64,000 bases of DNA, taken from NCBI GenBank assembly GCA_013339895.1, contig JABACO010000012.1:9489777-9553776 (forward strand), in the 5' to 3' direction. The stretch is from Ephydatia muelleri (Eukaryota > Porifera > Demospongiae > Spongillida > Spongillidae). Positions 1-12,400 of this stretch are shown here, piece by piece (the stretch's first letter is position 1; every line of letters starts with the position of its first letter). The position numbers were made by a program, and so were the translations under genes. The notes under the pieces were generated by a model. The model saw only the letters and a list, made by a program, of their open reading frames with translations. It was not told where the DNA came from and did not search any database.

Positions 1-80
1 GCGCCTGCTTCTTAGATGCATTGGTTACGTTTTAACATGGATAGACGTGGCGGATCCAGGCGGAACACCGTAATAGAGGG

Positions 81-187
81 GGGGCGGAAAGTCATGTTAT
101 TCATCGATTTTCACCATACATGGTGATTATTGAGTGACAGCTTTTCCATGTATAGTGAAAATGGATCAATAATATGACTTCCCGCCC
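81..187. repeat. MITE-like hairpin and poly-C tract
   Basis: The stretch from the G-run near 77 through the cattatt/atggtgaaaatc side is repeated in inverted orientation around 149-187, giving a hairpin of about 110 bases. A third copy of the arm motif (aataatatgact followed by a C-run) lies at about 300-340, where the C-run is over 20 bases. G/C-run subtermini next to short inverted repeats recur elsewhere in this window at hAT-like ends. No coding function is visible; 340-720 contains nothing I recognise. Confidence 0.45.
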
Positions 188-720
188 TTGCTTATAGAAC
201 CCAGTAACAGGGCCATCCTGGTGGTCTCCTCCTCCAAGGAGATGCTCCCACCTCTACCATCCATTGACTCTGTGGTTTTTATTTCTTCGTCTGCAGAGGA
301 ATAATATGACTCTCCGTCCCCCCCCCCCCCCCCCCCCCCCATTAAGGGTGTTCCGACGCCTCTGCCGGGCCCGGGAAGAGGGTGGGGGGAGAGGTTATTT
401 CTGTATACGCTCCTCGATAACTGTATCTGCACGCTAGTTAGATCATTAGCTCACCTTGCAACCTTCACGTTGATTAGTACAGGTCGCACAGCTTGAATTC
501 ACCACTAACTTCGAAAATCGAATTTTTGTGTTGTTTTAAAATTAGAATTACGGTCCTTGGCTGCTAACATTGTAACAACGGTTAGTGCTATACTAAAACA
601 ATCTCGATACACAAGGATACCTACTTGGGAGTGAAGTAACCTTTACAATATGGACCGGACAAACGTAATTAATACCAATACCATGGTCAATTGAGAATAA
701 CATGTCCAATATTTTATGCA

Positions 721-1530
721 CTAGCTAAGTAAAGACAAAATTGTAGCAAGGATTAGTTCTGCTGCTACAAAATACACACTGATATGATCTAAGCTTGAAC
801 TACTCTTACACCTTCTCTCTCCACCACATTCACTGTTTTGGGGAAGTTGGTGGTAGAGATGGTGGTAGTGACTCCTTCCTTCCTCTGGTTGAAGTATTGG
901 CAAGCAATCAAAGGTGGGGCTATCGATGATCACGTCCCCCAGGACTGGATGTCTGCTGGTGAGCTGATGGTTGATGATGGTATCAATGATCACCTCAGCC
1001 ACCAGTTCCTTAGCCACTCTTGAGACTATGGCTGGGAAGGCATACCTTTCACTTCTGCTGTTATCAAGACAAACTTCACAATTTGTTCAATCAATCTTCT
1101 ACAGTCTTTAGGTGAGTAATCTTCAGCATTAGGTCCAACAACATGATACACATGTTTGCATTTCAGGTCCCCTCCCCCACTAGCAGTCACAGCCACATCT
1201 CCCATCTGAACTGGTCCACAGGCAGCTATGTAAGTATTGGACACTTCTTGTAGACCTCCTTTTGATGCAAGATTGAGGGCCACAGCCACTCCTGATCCTG
1301 GATGGCTAAGCTGGTGATTTGTTGTATTGACAATCACATCCACCTCTTGAGCAGCTAGCTATATTACCCTGCTCCATGGCCACGGATCTTCACAGCAAAG
1401 AGAGATGGCGGTCTATTTCACCCTATCCAAACATTCCTTCAGGTCTTTCTTGGCTGTGTCAAAATGTTGTGGTGAACTATATATCAACCTGACCAAGTGC
1501 TTTTTTCCATGTAGATAAAGGCACACTGAT
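721..1530 (-). pseudogene. Broken macro-domain exon
   Basis: Read on the minus strand, 1343-1030 encodes the core of a macro domain (VIVNTTNHQLSHPGSGVAVA, then [17 protein letters not shown] and CKHVYHVVGP), the ADP-ribose-binding fold also seen in genes B, C and D. The rest of the fold ([20 protein letters not shown]) continues at 1020-930 in a different frame, and 1350-1530 matches the preceding macro sequence with further disruptions. At least two frame changes separate the blocks, and the conserved SSGIFGV loop between them is lost. It is therefore a decayed copy of the gene B/C macro exon rather than a working gene. No intact TRIM, Death or DTC exon sits beside it in register. Confidence 0.8.
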
Positions 1531-1862
1531 TATGATAGCTGATAAACATTTCATCTACCCTTCGTGCTGCTGAGACTCGCACAACATAAGCCTCACAGTA
1601 CAAAATCCATCAATATGACCATTTGTACCAGCACGTGCACCCTTCTTCAAGACAACCAGAAACGTAACACTTTTCATAACAAAACAGTGCAACAGTAGAA
1701 ATTAGACAGATACACCCTGCAGTCTTATCTACACCAGGACTTAGCTAGGCCAATTATAAAATCTCCATTCATTCTCTTGGACTAAGATATTATGAGCTAC
1801 ACGTAGGTAGAAATCACATGCTTCACATCCAACTGATATCAATCAGGACGGATTCCTTTTGC
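1520..1862 (-). repeat. Segmental duplication of a DTC gene 3' flank
   Basis: This stretch closely matches about 24110-24450, in the same orientation. Shared landmarks are agctgataaacatttcat, acacttttcataac, cagatacaccctgcagtctt and the final bases of the DTC stop exon. A more diverged version lies at about 10260-10440 after the gene B stop codon. It is the 3' untranslated or flanking sequence of the family, carried here with only the last codons of the DTC domain. Confidence 0.75.
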
Positions 1863-2333
1863 AGCCTTGGAGTACTTTGGTATATGTGCCAGGGCCTCTG
1901 GTGACATATACACATAACATCCTGGAGTTTGAGTAAGAGTGGAGAGACGTGCACTGCTATTGGCCAGCCTTGACATTCCAAAGTCAGTGACCTTTGCTCT
2001 CTTGCCAGCAGTTAGGAGGACATTATTACTTGAGAGGTCACGATGGATGATGTCATTGGAATGGAGGTAGGCTACGGCCAGAGAGATGTCACGACAGAGG
2101 TTGACCTCAGTGCGGAAGGGAAGGGAGGAGTTGACCTCTCCAGGGAGGAAGTGAGACTTTCCTCCATTAGCTCCATGAGGAGGACCTGACATGAGGTTGG
2201 ATCGTTGATGTGGGTGCCTAGGTATTGGATGATGTTTGGGTGCTTCAGAAAACTCAGTATCTGACACTCCTGTTGGAATTTCTGGACATTCCTCTTGCTC
2301 CCTATCACGGGGTGAAGCAGCTTGGCAGCACAC
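1839..2333 (-). pseudogene. TKL-like protein kinase fragment fused to a DTC gene tail
   Basis: The minus strand encodes kinase subdomains in two frames. 2308-2150 gives an alpha-C/beta-4 block (KFQQECQILSFLKHPNIIQY, HINDPTSCQVLLMELME). 2110-1870, in another frame, gives the catalytic loop HRDLSSNNVLL, the DFGMSRLA motif and an APE-like MSPEAL. The frame change lies between them and the glycine-rich loop is absent, so this is a broken serine/threonine or dual-specificity TKL-type kinase fragment. The last eight codons (AAKGIRPD, stop) are not kinase. They are the exact end of the Deltex domain found in genes B and C, and the sequence beyond them matches the 3' flank of gene C. The join at about 1862 is a recombination breakpoint. 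Confidence 0.75.
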
Positions 2334-2389
2334 AGCAGTTAATCACACAGTGCCTTAAGACACCCTGCCAAGCTTAAGAATTTGAATTA

Positions 2390-3012
2390 TCTTAAATTGA
2401 AGGCATAGGTGATTCTGAAAGAGCATTGGAGCAGCTTCAATGTCCGTTAAAAGCAACAAAGGAGGAACTTGCTAAAAGGGATGAAGTCATCTCCAAGAAG
2501 AATGAAGAGATTTCCAGAATGAGTGAAGCTCTGACCAAGATGAATGACAATATCTCTAGATTATCTTGATGCTTCAAAGAAGAGATGAAGAGCTAGCAAA
2601 AAAGGAGCAGTGTCTCTACAATGTTGAGCAGGACGGTTCTATGAAGGAAAAACATTTTTGTGCTGTGGAAATGGAATTGAGAACTTCTTTAGAGCAATTG
2701 AAGGATAAATTAATGAAGAAGGAAAATGGCCTATAGAAATGCTAAAAGACAAAGTAGCACATTTTGTTGGAGATTTACTTCAAACAGAATTGGTTGCTAC
2801 TAAAGTGCCCGTTCAATGATGAGACTGATGCTGCTAGGAAAGGTGAGTTCAGTCATACAGTTCATAAAAAGTAGAACTTCTCACCTAACTGTGTGTGCTG
2901 CATAGTCATATTGGTACATAATAGAATTTGATGAGTTGTGGCTTGACCTCAGGGCCTACTGATCCACTTGAAGAACGACAGGACATTGGAATGGGATCTT
3001 TGTTGAATGAAA
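2390..3012 (+). pseudogene. Degenerate coiled-coil exon(s)
   Basis: The plus strand from about 2405 encodes heptad-rich sequence (LEQLQCPLKATKEELAKRDE, KKNEEISRMSEALTKMND) that continues to about 2830 only if several stops and frame changes are skipped. It resembles the coiled-coil regions seen beside kinases and TRIM modules in invertebrates; no family can be named. A small candidate exon follows at about 2955-3012 (after an AG and before GTATAT), encoding GPTDPLEERQDIGMGSLLNE. Both lie upstream of, and in the same orientation as, the TRIM copy at 3656, so they may belong to the same dead gene. Confidence 0.45.
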
Positions 3013-3655
3013 GGTATATTGAAATATTTATGCACTGCTAAAATCTAGTGGGTTATATTTAAAAATGGGGAAAAATAGTTGATGCATTTAAGAAGAAAGA
3101 AACCTGTAAAGGCCTGTAGCCAGGGGCATCCAACTTATTAATTAGCAGAACAAGGGTGTACAGTTAGATACATTCATAATTGTGCAAGATCAAGCTTGGT
3201 AGTGAAACATGATCCAAATTAACATGAGCGTATTAAATGTTAGGCAAGCACTTGTCATTTGTCCATGAGGCGTATAAAATCATTGCTTCTACCTCTAACT
3301 TGCAAGTTTCAGTTAATGGACAAGCCGATTTAGAATGGTGTAATATATAGATCAAAACAATTGCTCGTTGTACATAATTTATATAAGGCCTGCAAATACC
3401 TAAGTAACTTTTAGCTTATTCGTATTCAAATCTACCCCTAGCTGCAGTTTGTTGTCCTCTTAGATTTTGGGTAATGCAATTAAAATCATAATGAACATAT
3501 TGCAACTAAATACATCAATGCCTTCACCGCTCATTTTATTAACAAACATTGTGTATAATGATTAATGCATGCATCATTGTTTATACTGATGGCTCTATAT
3601 TTACTGTCTTTACCCTTATGTAGCTCCCTTATTTAAGTTTCCTAAACTCTTTCAG
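3013..3655. other. Non-coding AT-rich stretch
   Basis: No convincing exon, repeat array or mobile-element signature is visible. It separates the candidate exon ending at 3012 from the TRIM exon and behaves like an intron of the plus-strand copy. Confidence 0.4.
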
Positions 3656-4690
3656 GTCTCCTCAGGTGATCTCCTCTGCATTTGAGAATGACCTGACATG
3701 TCAACTTTGCCATAAACTATTTGAAAGCCCCAGAGTATTGCCATGCCTACATATCATGTGCAAGGCCTGTATTGAGGCCCTTAAACCAAGTAGAGATGGC
3801 GGAGTCTTCTGTCCTCTCTGTGAGACCCCAGCTCTCCTACCTCAGGAGGATGTGACCAAGCTGCCAACAGCTTCCTTTATTTCTAATATGATTGATGTCA
3901 CTCAGACATTGAAGAGAGCTCACGAAAACAATATTGTTTGTGACAATTGTTGTTCTAAGGATGCAACAGCATATTGCACTGACTGTGCCTTATTCCAATG
4001 TGAGGACTGCTGTAAGAGCCATGACGTACTGAAAGTTCTCAAGGAGCATAAAGTCACAACAATAAAAGAGTTGGATAGATGTAATTTCCCCACCAAAACA
4101 GCACCATCCATGTGCTCCAAGCACACTTTAGGGAAGTTGGAACTTTACTGCTATGACTGTGAATGTCTTGTTTGCATAGAGTGTGCCTATTTAGATCATC
4201 CCAAGGAGAAAAGTTCATTGAAGCCTGCAAGGGACATAGCATTTTCGACATCAAAACTTCAATGGCCTCCCTAGCTGCTTCTGCCACACAGCTGCAGGGT
4301 ATCCTAGCCTCCACTTCACAGAGAGTGGTAGCATTGCTTGAGCAGGAGCAGATCATCATTCAGCTGATAAAGGAGTTGTCTGATCAGCTTATGCCATCCC
4401 TGAAGAGCGAAAGAGATACAGTATTGCATAGAGGACAGAACCTCTTCAATCTAATGAAAAGTGAACTCCAGAGCCAAGCAAGGAGTTTCAAGTAAAAATT
4501 AGAATAGTGCTGAGCTTTTTGAAGTACCTAACTGAACATTCTGGTGATGAAGAGGTTGTCTACATGAAGCAGATTGTTTGTACTCGTATTGAACAATTGA
4601 AGAAGATGTTCAGAGAACTAAAGAACAGCCTGGTCCTTGTTCATATGGAGTGGCTGGGGGAGGACTGTAACTGGAGCTAAAGTCTGATGC
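3656..4690 (+). pseudogene. TRIM-like RING/B-box/coiled-coil copy A
   Basis: A plus-strand paralogue of the first large exon of gene C. It follows a TTTCAG-type acceptor. It encodes a RING finger ([20 protein letters not shown], then CKACIEA and CPLCE), a first B-box ([20 protein letters not shown]) and a second B-box (MCSKHTLGKLELYCYDCECL). A frameshift at about 4205-4215, just after CIECAYLDHP, moves the coiled coil into another frame (EACKGHSIFDIKTSMASLAA...). A stop at about 4493 interrupts it before the conserved block EHSGDEEVVYMKQIVCTRIE at 4530-4600. It ends at a good donor (CTG/GTAAGT) near 4686. The family would be an E3 ubiquitin ligase; this copy is broken. It is in opposite orientation to genes B, C and D. 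Confidence 0.8.
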
Positions 4691-5370
4691 CGGATTATTT
4701 ACTGGTAAGTCAGTTAAAATGGCAGCTATGCAGTGTATCTAATATGCATTAGCTGTATTGCTCAACTTTCCCCTAAGGCATGTATTATTCTCTCACACAC
4801 ATATGCATACACATAGCACAAACGTGTGTGTCATGTTTTTGGACATAAGGTCACAGAATATACATTGACAGTTACATTTAGATTGATAATGATTAAAATC
4901 AAACAAAATCACAACCACATAATCAAGATGAATGCGATGCATAAAATAATTCTTAACCATTAAGCAAGATCAGTCATTTGTACACATAATACAGAGTTAA
5001 AGTCTTTGAAGTTTGATTGAACTTTCATTATGAAATGCTCGGTAATTGCAATCACATTGAACATATAGACAAGGTTTTTTTCCTACTCAAATTAAAATTT
5101 ATATTATCTAATTTCTGTGAATTGATCATTACACAACACAAAAACTTGAACAACAATGTTTTTTACACTGCTTAGTTCTTAAAATAGTATTAATATTATA
5201 AAATTGTGATTTTTCTAGAAGTAAATCACACGAGTTCTAAGGTTCAAATCTTTCAGATTCTATACATGCATAATGAATCATAATAATTAGTACAATGCAT
5301 AATTTAGGTCTGCTGGCTAGTTTAGTATAATATTGTATTTCCACTTGTAGCTGTTGTACGTGCAGGCACA

Positions 5371-5424
5371 GGTGATGATGGTACCTCAAGACCTTCAAGT
5401 CTTCCACCCACCCTTCCAGGTAGA
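5371..5424 (+). other. Possible linker exon of copy A
   Basis: Fifty-four bases between an AG acceptor and a GTAGAAG donor, reading GTGDDGTSRPSSLPPTLPG when entered in phase 1. Genes B and C have short phase 1-1 Pro/Ser-rich linker exons (72-81, 24 and 54 bases) at the equivalent place between TRIM and Death. No Death exon is found after it. The evidence is position, length and phase only. Confidence 0.3.
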
Positions 5425-5506
5425 AGGCATGAATAAAGTCTGACCTATCATGTATAGGCATGCAACATCTGTGGTCTTCAAATAGTGCATTAAATTCACC
5501 ACACAC

Positions 5507-5513
5507 ACAGCTG

Positions 5514-5555
<42 letters not shown>

Positions 5556-5558
5556 CTG

Positions 5559-5596
<38 letters not shown>

Positions 5597-5637
5597 CTGA
5601 TACACACACACACACACACACAGCTGATACACACACA
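5507..5637. repeat. (CA)n microsatellite with CAGCTGATA spacers
   Basis: Runs of CA dinucleotides are interrupted regularly by cagctgata, giving a compound array. The surrounding 4700-6770 holds AT-rich intronic or intergenic sequence and a short direct repeat around 5700-5790 (tactcctcgtctctcactcaac), with no gene that I can support. Confidence 0.9.
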
Positions 5638-6772
5638 TGAGGATTTTTTAAGGCTAACTCATTTACTATGTTGCATGTCTATTGACAATGTTTTTTGTGT
5701 ACTCCTCGTCTCTCACTCAACATGGCTGTGTGTACTCCTCGTCTCTCACTCAACGTGGGTACTCACACTCTCACTCAACATGGCTGCTTTTGTGTGCTAC
5801 GCATACTCCTAACATCACTGCATGCTATATATGTGTTTGATTGATGTCACCAAAACACTGCATTCTGATTGATGATGCTTTGATAAACTATCTAGTCAAA
5901 GAAACAAACTTCATTTCCCAACGGCATACCTTACATACTGTTCTGCACTGACATAATAAGAACCATCACAGCCATGCCCTTATATTTGCATCGGTGTCCA
6001 GGAATGAATCATACTTGAGGGGGCAATACCTGTAGGCCTGATAACTGCACTTTTGAAGCTGAGAAGAGTAGTACTGAATCAGCCATTGATTTCTAAAGCA
6101 GATTGTGGCAGCACAGGGACATCTGGTGTGAAACATGAGGGAGCTTGCTCTAATTAATCACTGGGGTCATTTGATCATTGACAATTTTCATAGACAAGTA
6201 AACAAAAATTTAAAGAGGTCTGGCAGGGAATATAAAAATCATTTATCTATCTTACTCTTTTTCTGTGAACATTACTAGAAACTCTTATGCTCTGACTTTA
6301 TTCTCTTCCCCTCTTTGTGGGGAAGAGACTTGAGTCCCTCTGTTTTTTCTGCATATACTTGTTCTATTTTATAATGACATTTAGTACTTTTTCTTGTGTC
6401 ATAACTTGCCCTTGTGTAGTTGGTATTTTTTGTTTGGGTTGCTATACTAGTTGCTTAGCCAGACTATTGGTTAATCCAGCATTGGTGACCAATATGCTGT
6501 TGAAGCCACAAGTGAACTGCTAACATATGGAAGCAATATAGAGTTCACTGCCCTTGATATACTTCTTGGAAAGCTAGCTGCTACTCACAATATTATTATA
6601 GGCACATAATGGTTGGTAATTACTGTGATAAATAGTGTCATTAGTTAGGTTAAATTTAATTTCATATGACTAGAGACATAACATAAGTTTACTTCTTAAT
6701 CAGTGACAAGTAAATAAAATTAATTGTGTGGTTGTTAGCTGAAGGGAGAAGAGACATTATGTTCACATAGCT

Positions 6773-9420
6773 ATGTGTTTAATCTTTAATTTGATTCCAA
6801 TTGAATCATTGTGCCAAGATTTGAAGGACGGCAAGGAGCTGCTGTTATGGGCCAAGGCGGTGAGCAGAGTCAGCGTGAAAGATTACCTGCGTTCAGATCC
6901 TGATTCTAATAAGAAGAAACTGGCATCAGCAATTGCATGTGCAGAGGAAGGGCTATTTTCAAAAGCTTGTCATATCTTAACATCCCATGGCATTGCACCA
7001 AACAATGATACTATGTTTGAATTATTGAAGTCTAAACATCCATATGCCATCCCTCCTACCATCCCCAGTGTGCCTACCTCTATACCAGCTATCCAACTCC
7101 TACCTTCAATATAATGCTGCAACTCTACGGACTTTTCCTAAAGGAACAGCATGTGGTCCATCAGGCTTGAGAGTTAGCATTTACTTGATGCAAGACTACC
7201 AATCTCCAATGGAGAGCTTACTGCATCAGGTGGTTAATATTCTGCTCGCTGGCAATGCCCCTACCACCCTCTCACCCTATCATGCTGGCGGAAATCTAAC
7301 ATCTCTATTGAAATCCAAAGGCACTGGATGGGATGTTCGACCAATTGCTGTAGGAGAAATCTTGAGACGCCTTGTGGGTAAATGTGCCTGCATTTTAACA
7401 AAGGACAAGGCCTCATAATTCTTCAATCCATTTCAGTTTGGAGTAGCTTGTCCAGCTGGCACCGAAAAAATTGTGCATAAGCTTAGGCAAGTTATTGAGG
7501 ACAATTGGAATAATGGAGATTTTGCCATCTTAAAAGTTGATATGCGAAATGCATTCAACTTAGTGTCTCGGGAAGCTGTCCTTCACCAGTGTGCCATCCA
7601 CTTCCCTGAGCTTCTTCCATGGGTGATTTGGTGCTATTCACAGCAACAAACGTTGTGGCATCCAATGGGTCAGTTAATATCAGCATCAGGTGTCCAACAA
7701 GGGGACCCTTTAGGCCCACTTCTTTTTGCCCTCGTTCTGCACTGCACCATTCTTAAAATCTCTGCTGACCCCCAGTGCAAAGAAATGCTGCTGAACTGTT
7801 GGTATCTCGATGATGGGGCTTTGGCAGGACCAAGAGATGCAGTATCCAGAGCTCTAAAAATTTTGCAAGCCAACAGTGACACTTCTGGTCTCCACATTAA
7901 TTTGGGTAAATGTGAATTATTCTGTGCCCAAGAACTCTCCATGTTCCCATCTGACATTCCATGCTCAGCTTGTCCACACTTTGAATTACTAGGTGCCCCC
8001 ATTGGGAGTGCGGAGTTTTGTGCTCAGTACATCGAATCCAAAAGAAAAGATGCATTACATCTATTGTCACTTCTACCCCAACTGTGCAACCCACAAGTTG
8101 CTGTCACCATCCTGAGATCATGTGCTAGTTTCTGTAAGCTCGCCCACCTAGCACAGTCTACACCTCCTTCACCAATGTCAGAATCAGTATTTAGTCAATT
8201 TGACAATGATGTTCTTCACTGCTTTGAATTATCTTCAGCAATTGAGCTAACACTTCCAGCAGCTAAGTAGGCCTCACTTAACCTTAGTCATGGTGGCCTT
8301 GGTCTGCGTTCCCTTCATCGCCACGCACCTGCTGCATACATCTCATCTCCAACCATATCAATGCCCTCAGACAATTGCTCGGTGACTTCAAAGGTCTACC
8401 TTCTTGCTGCAGTGAATGCGTACAATGCCATGGTCAGTCAGCCAGATGCCATCTCAGTTGAAAGTGTACTTGATGTACCACCCCACCAGCATGCACTATC
8501 ATCTCACATTGAAGAAGCTGACTTCAATTCCCTTTTTTCCGATGCAACTACCGTGACAAAAGCCAGATTGCAAGCTATCTCTGCGCCTCAAGCCCATGCA
8601 TGGCTTAAAGTGCAGCCTTCACCAAAGTTAGGTCTTGCGTTGATGCCTGATGAAGCACAGGTCATTCTAAAATGGTGGCTAGGCCTTCCTTTAACACCTG
8701 AGGGCACACCATGCCCACTTTGTCATCACAACATGGATGCTTGGGAACATCACATGCTCACTTGTCGCTCTGGGGGAGACGTAATAACCAGACACAACCA
8801 ACTCAGGGACTGCATTGCTGACTTCTGCCACAAGGCATGCCTTTCCCCACAAATTGAGAAAGGAAGTGGTATTCTTCCTAAAGACCAATCAAGACCAGCA
8901 GACATTCTAGTGCCAAACTGGTCCCTCTCACGCCCAGCTGCATTTGACATAAAGGTCATCAATCCGCTTAATTTGCAATTTATACAAGAAGCGGCTCAAA
9001 CCTGTGGTCATGCAGCTGAGATGGGAGAAGAGGCCAAGCACTCAAGAAAAGATGAGGCATGTGCCCTTAGAGGATGGTCATGCATCCCTTTGGTTGTAGA
9101 AGTGTTTGGGGGATGGGGCAATGAAGCTATCAATGTACTTTTAACCATATCCAAAAAGGTAGCCACGCATCTATGTCAACCTCTAAATGAGGTTATATCA
9201 AACATCTACAGTCGCCTCAGCTCACCCTCATGAGGCAGAATGCCAGGGCAATTTTGGCCAGATGTGTCTCACCAAACACCTGCTGTGACTTTTAGTTATT
9301 TGTAGTGCTTATGTTTTTAATTTAATGCGACATGTATATTATTAAATTAATTACAATTTACTAAATTATTATTATTAATTTGATTTAATTAAATTTAACC
9401 ATAATTTGTTGATATGAGTT
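6773..9420 (+). mobile_element. Non-LTR retrotransposon, R2/NeSL-like architecture
   Basis: A 5'-truncated LINE. From 7044 to 9233 one reading frame carries a reverse transcriptase and, at its C-terminus, a Cys/His knuckle (CPLCHHNMDAWEHHMLTC) followed by RPADILVPNW and PAAFDIKVINPL. That order (RT, zinc knuckle, PD-(D/E)xK-like endonuclease) is typical of the R2/R4/NeSL group of LINEs that use a restriction-like endonuclease. The body ends near 9290 and is followed by an AT-rich tail to about 9420. It lies between the TRIM and macro pieces of the plus-strand copy A, so it probably inserted into one of that copy's introns. Two related copies are at 12400-14470 and 53045-56740. Confidence 0.85.
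7044..9233 (+). pseudogene. Reverse transcriptase/endonuclease polyprotein of the LINE
   Basis: One continuous frame of about 730 codons is interrupted only by two nonsense codons, TAA at 7416-7418 and TAG at 8268-8270. RT motifs in order are CGPSGLRVS, DVRPIAVGEILRRL, FNPFQFGVACPAGTEK (just after the first stop), ILKVDMRNAFN, SGVQQGDPLGPLLFAL and the active-site-like YLDDGAL. YLDD stands where most reverse transcriptases have YxDD, so the catalytic aspartates are kept. After the second stop come the zinc knuckle and endonuclease-like block, ending SNIYSRLSSPS. An upstream piece at 6773-7114 (DLKDGKELLLWAKAVSRVSV) is in another frame, so a frameshift lies near 7100. The few lesions suggest fairly recent inactivation. 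Confidence 0.85.
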
Positions 9421-9565
9421 TGTTGGCTGGATGTGTTGTAATAACTGATGTTAATATCAATGCATGAATCATTTGAAGCAATAAAAGTGCACTGCACCAA
9501 ACTGAGGCCTGGTGCTTATACCGTAAATTTGGTATAAAGGTGAAAGACTTCCAGCCTTAGCTGAA

Positions 9566-10207
9566 TGCAATATTTATAGACACAGTGAGTTCTTCACTAC
9601 TGGATGAGAGCAGTGATATCAGAAGTCCACCCCTCAAATCACATCTGTTGATGCCACTTTTCAACCTCAATCCAGACGTCCTTTACTTGTTGGAGAAGCT
9701 TCCTGATGGGGACATTAAAGGAGTGGTGTACAAGCCTTCAGAGTGTACTGCCATCATGCAAGGACCTACACCTGAGGCTGTGGATGAATATGTGACCAAA
9801 TTCCAATCTGCACACAATATCTCCTGCTCAGTTCAAATCTGAGACATTCTCCCTGGACTCATATATTGTGCTGTATTTAGTTACATACTGAATTCCAGGC
9901 ATTACAGTGTTTTTTGATCTACATGGAAGAAAAGCACCTGGTCAGGTTGATCTGTAGCTCACCACGACATTTTGACAGAGCCAAGAAGGATCTGAAGGAA
10001 AGAGCAAAATCTTCAAAGCATAAGCCATCTCTCTTTGTGATGAAGATCTGCAGCCACAGAGTGTTGACTTTGAAGCAGAGTGATATAGTTGCTGAAGATG
10101 TAGAGGTGATTGTCAACGCAGCAAATGAGCAGCTTTACCATGGTGCTGGAGTGGCTGGGGCCCTTAATAAAGCATCGGTAGTATATTTAAAACATCCAGG
10201 AACATAA
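9566..10207 (+). pseudogene. Macro-exon copy A, truncated
   Basis: A plus-strand copy of the macro exon. 9640-9830 encodes the KH-like block ([40 protein letters not shown]). After frame changes around 9840-9930 it resumes with [20 protein letters not shown] and then [20 protein letters not shown] and [12 protein letters not shown]. It stops abruptly there at about 10178. The second half of the macro fold, including the SSGIxG loop, is missing. It ends about 240 bases from the 3' end of gene B, which runs in the opposite direction. It is a dead, inverted partner of the TRIM copy at 3656. Confidence 0.8.
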
Positions 10208-10411
10208 TTGATGCACAAATGTTAATTCACTTTTCAAAGCATAGTACTGCAACAATGAGCTAGGACTACACCCTACAGTGTTTACAAAACTTTGCACCTT
10301 TTTAGTGAGCCAATTACAAATCTCCATTCTCTTGAACTAATACAAAACTGAAACATTACCATTACAACAAAATTACTAGCCACAATATAAACAGTTCGCA
10401 TTTGACCAATG

Positions 10412-11629
<1,218 letters not shown>

Positions 11630-11639
11630 CTGTCACAAT

Positions 11640-12400
11640 AAAAGTGGAGTAAAGTAAAATAACAAGACATAAAAGAAAACAAAGAAAATTACTATAACAG
11701 CTGCTTCTAAAATGATGAATATTCAATACCACATACTTTTAGCAATTTTCTACAAATGAATCAAACAAACAGAATCATGCATGTTTCGTCATTGAATTAT
11801 TATTAGAGTTCGTGATCGAGGGCAACGGTCTGTGTACAAGTCTGTGGCTTATAAAAACCCTCTAGTTGGTCAACAGCCTCTGAAAGGAGACGGCTTCTGT
11901 CAGCTACATCATTGATGAAATCTCTTTTTTGACGCATGGATAACTACTCCTCATGCCTGTATCCTGATCCACTGCCACCGATCACTGCAGTCAGTGTAGG
12001 AGACATCTGCAAATGATTACATGTGCAGATGTTCAGGCGCACTCACTGCTGTCTCCCCTCATGGGACAGCACAGCTGCAATTGAGCCTGACCATCAGCCA
12101 CATGTTCACAAAATCAAAGAAGTAGCGTCCAAAGAAAACTACATGTATCAAGAATGACAGCATGCTGCCGGGCCATCTACAAAGGTTCATGTAAGCATCT
12201 TAGAATACATACAAATGTTGATATTTCAGTGGTAGCAGAGCTGGATGATAGATACACCTTAAACCCATAGAAAGCGGGGTACTGGGAACCATTTCATCCA
12301 TCAACTATACTATTAATAGTTAATAGTAAGTAGTACTTGATTTTGATCATGTGGAGATGTGACAAACAAGTCCATGCAGGGCTGCTGGTTACCCAGTGCA
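11640..12400. other. Intron of gene B, upstream part
   Basis: Between the RING exon and the LINE remnant I see no exon and no repeat family; a run around 12301-12340 contains tattaatagttaatagtaag, a minor AT repeat. It belongs to the 4.3-kb intron 11630-15899. Confidence 0.4.
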
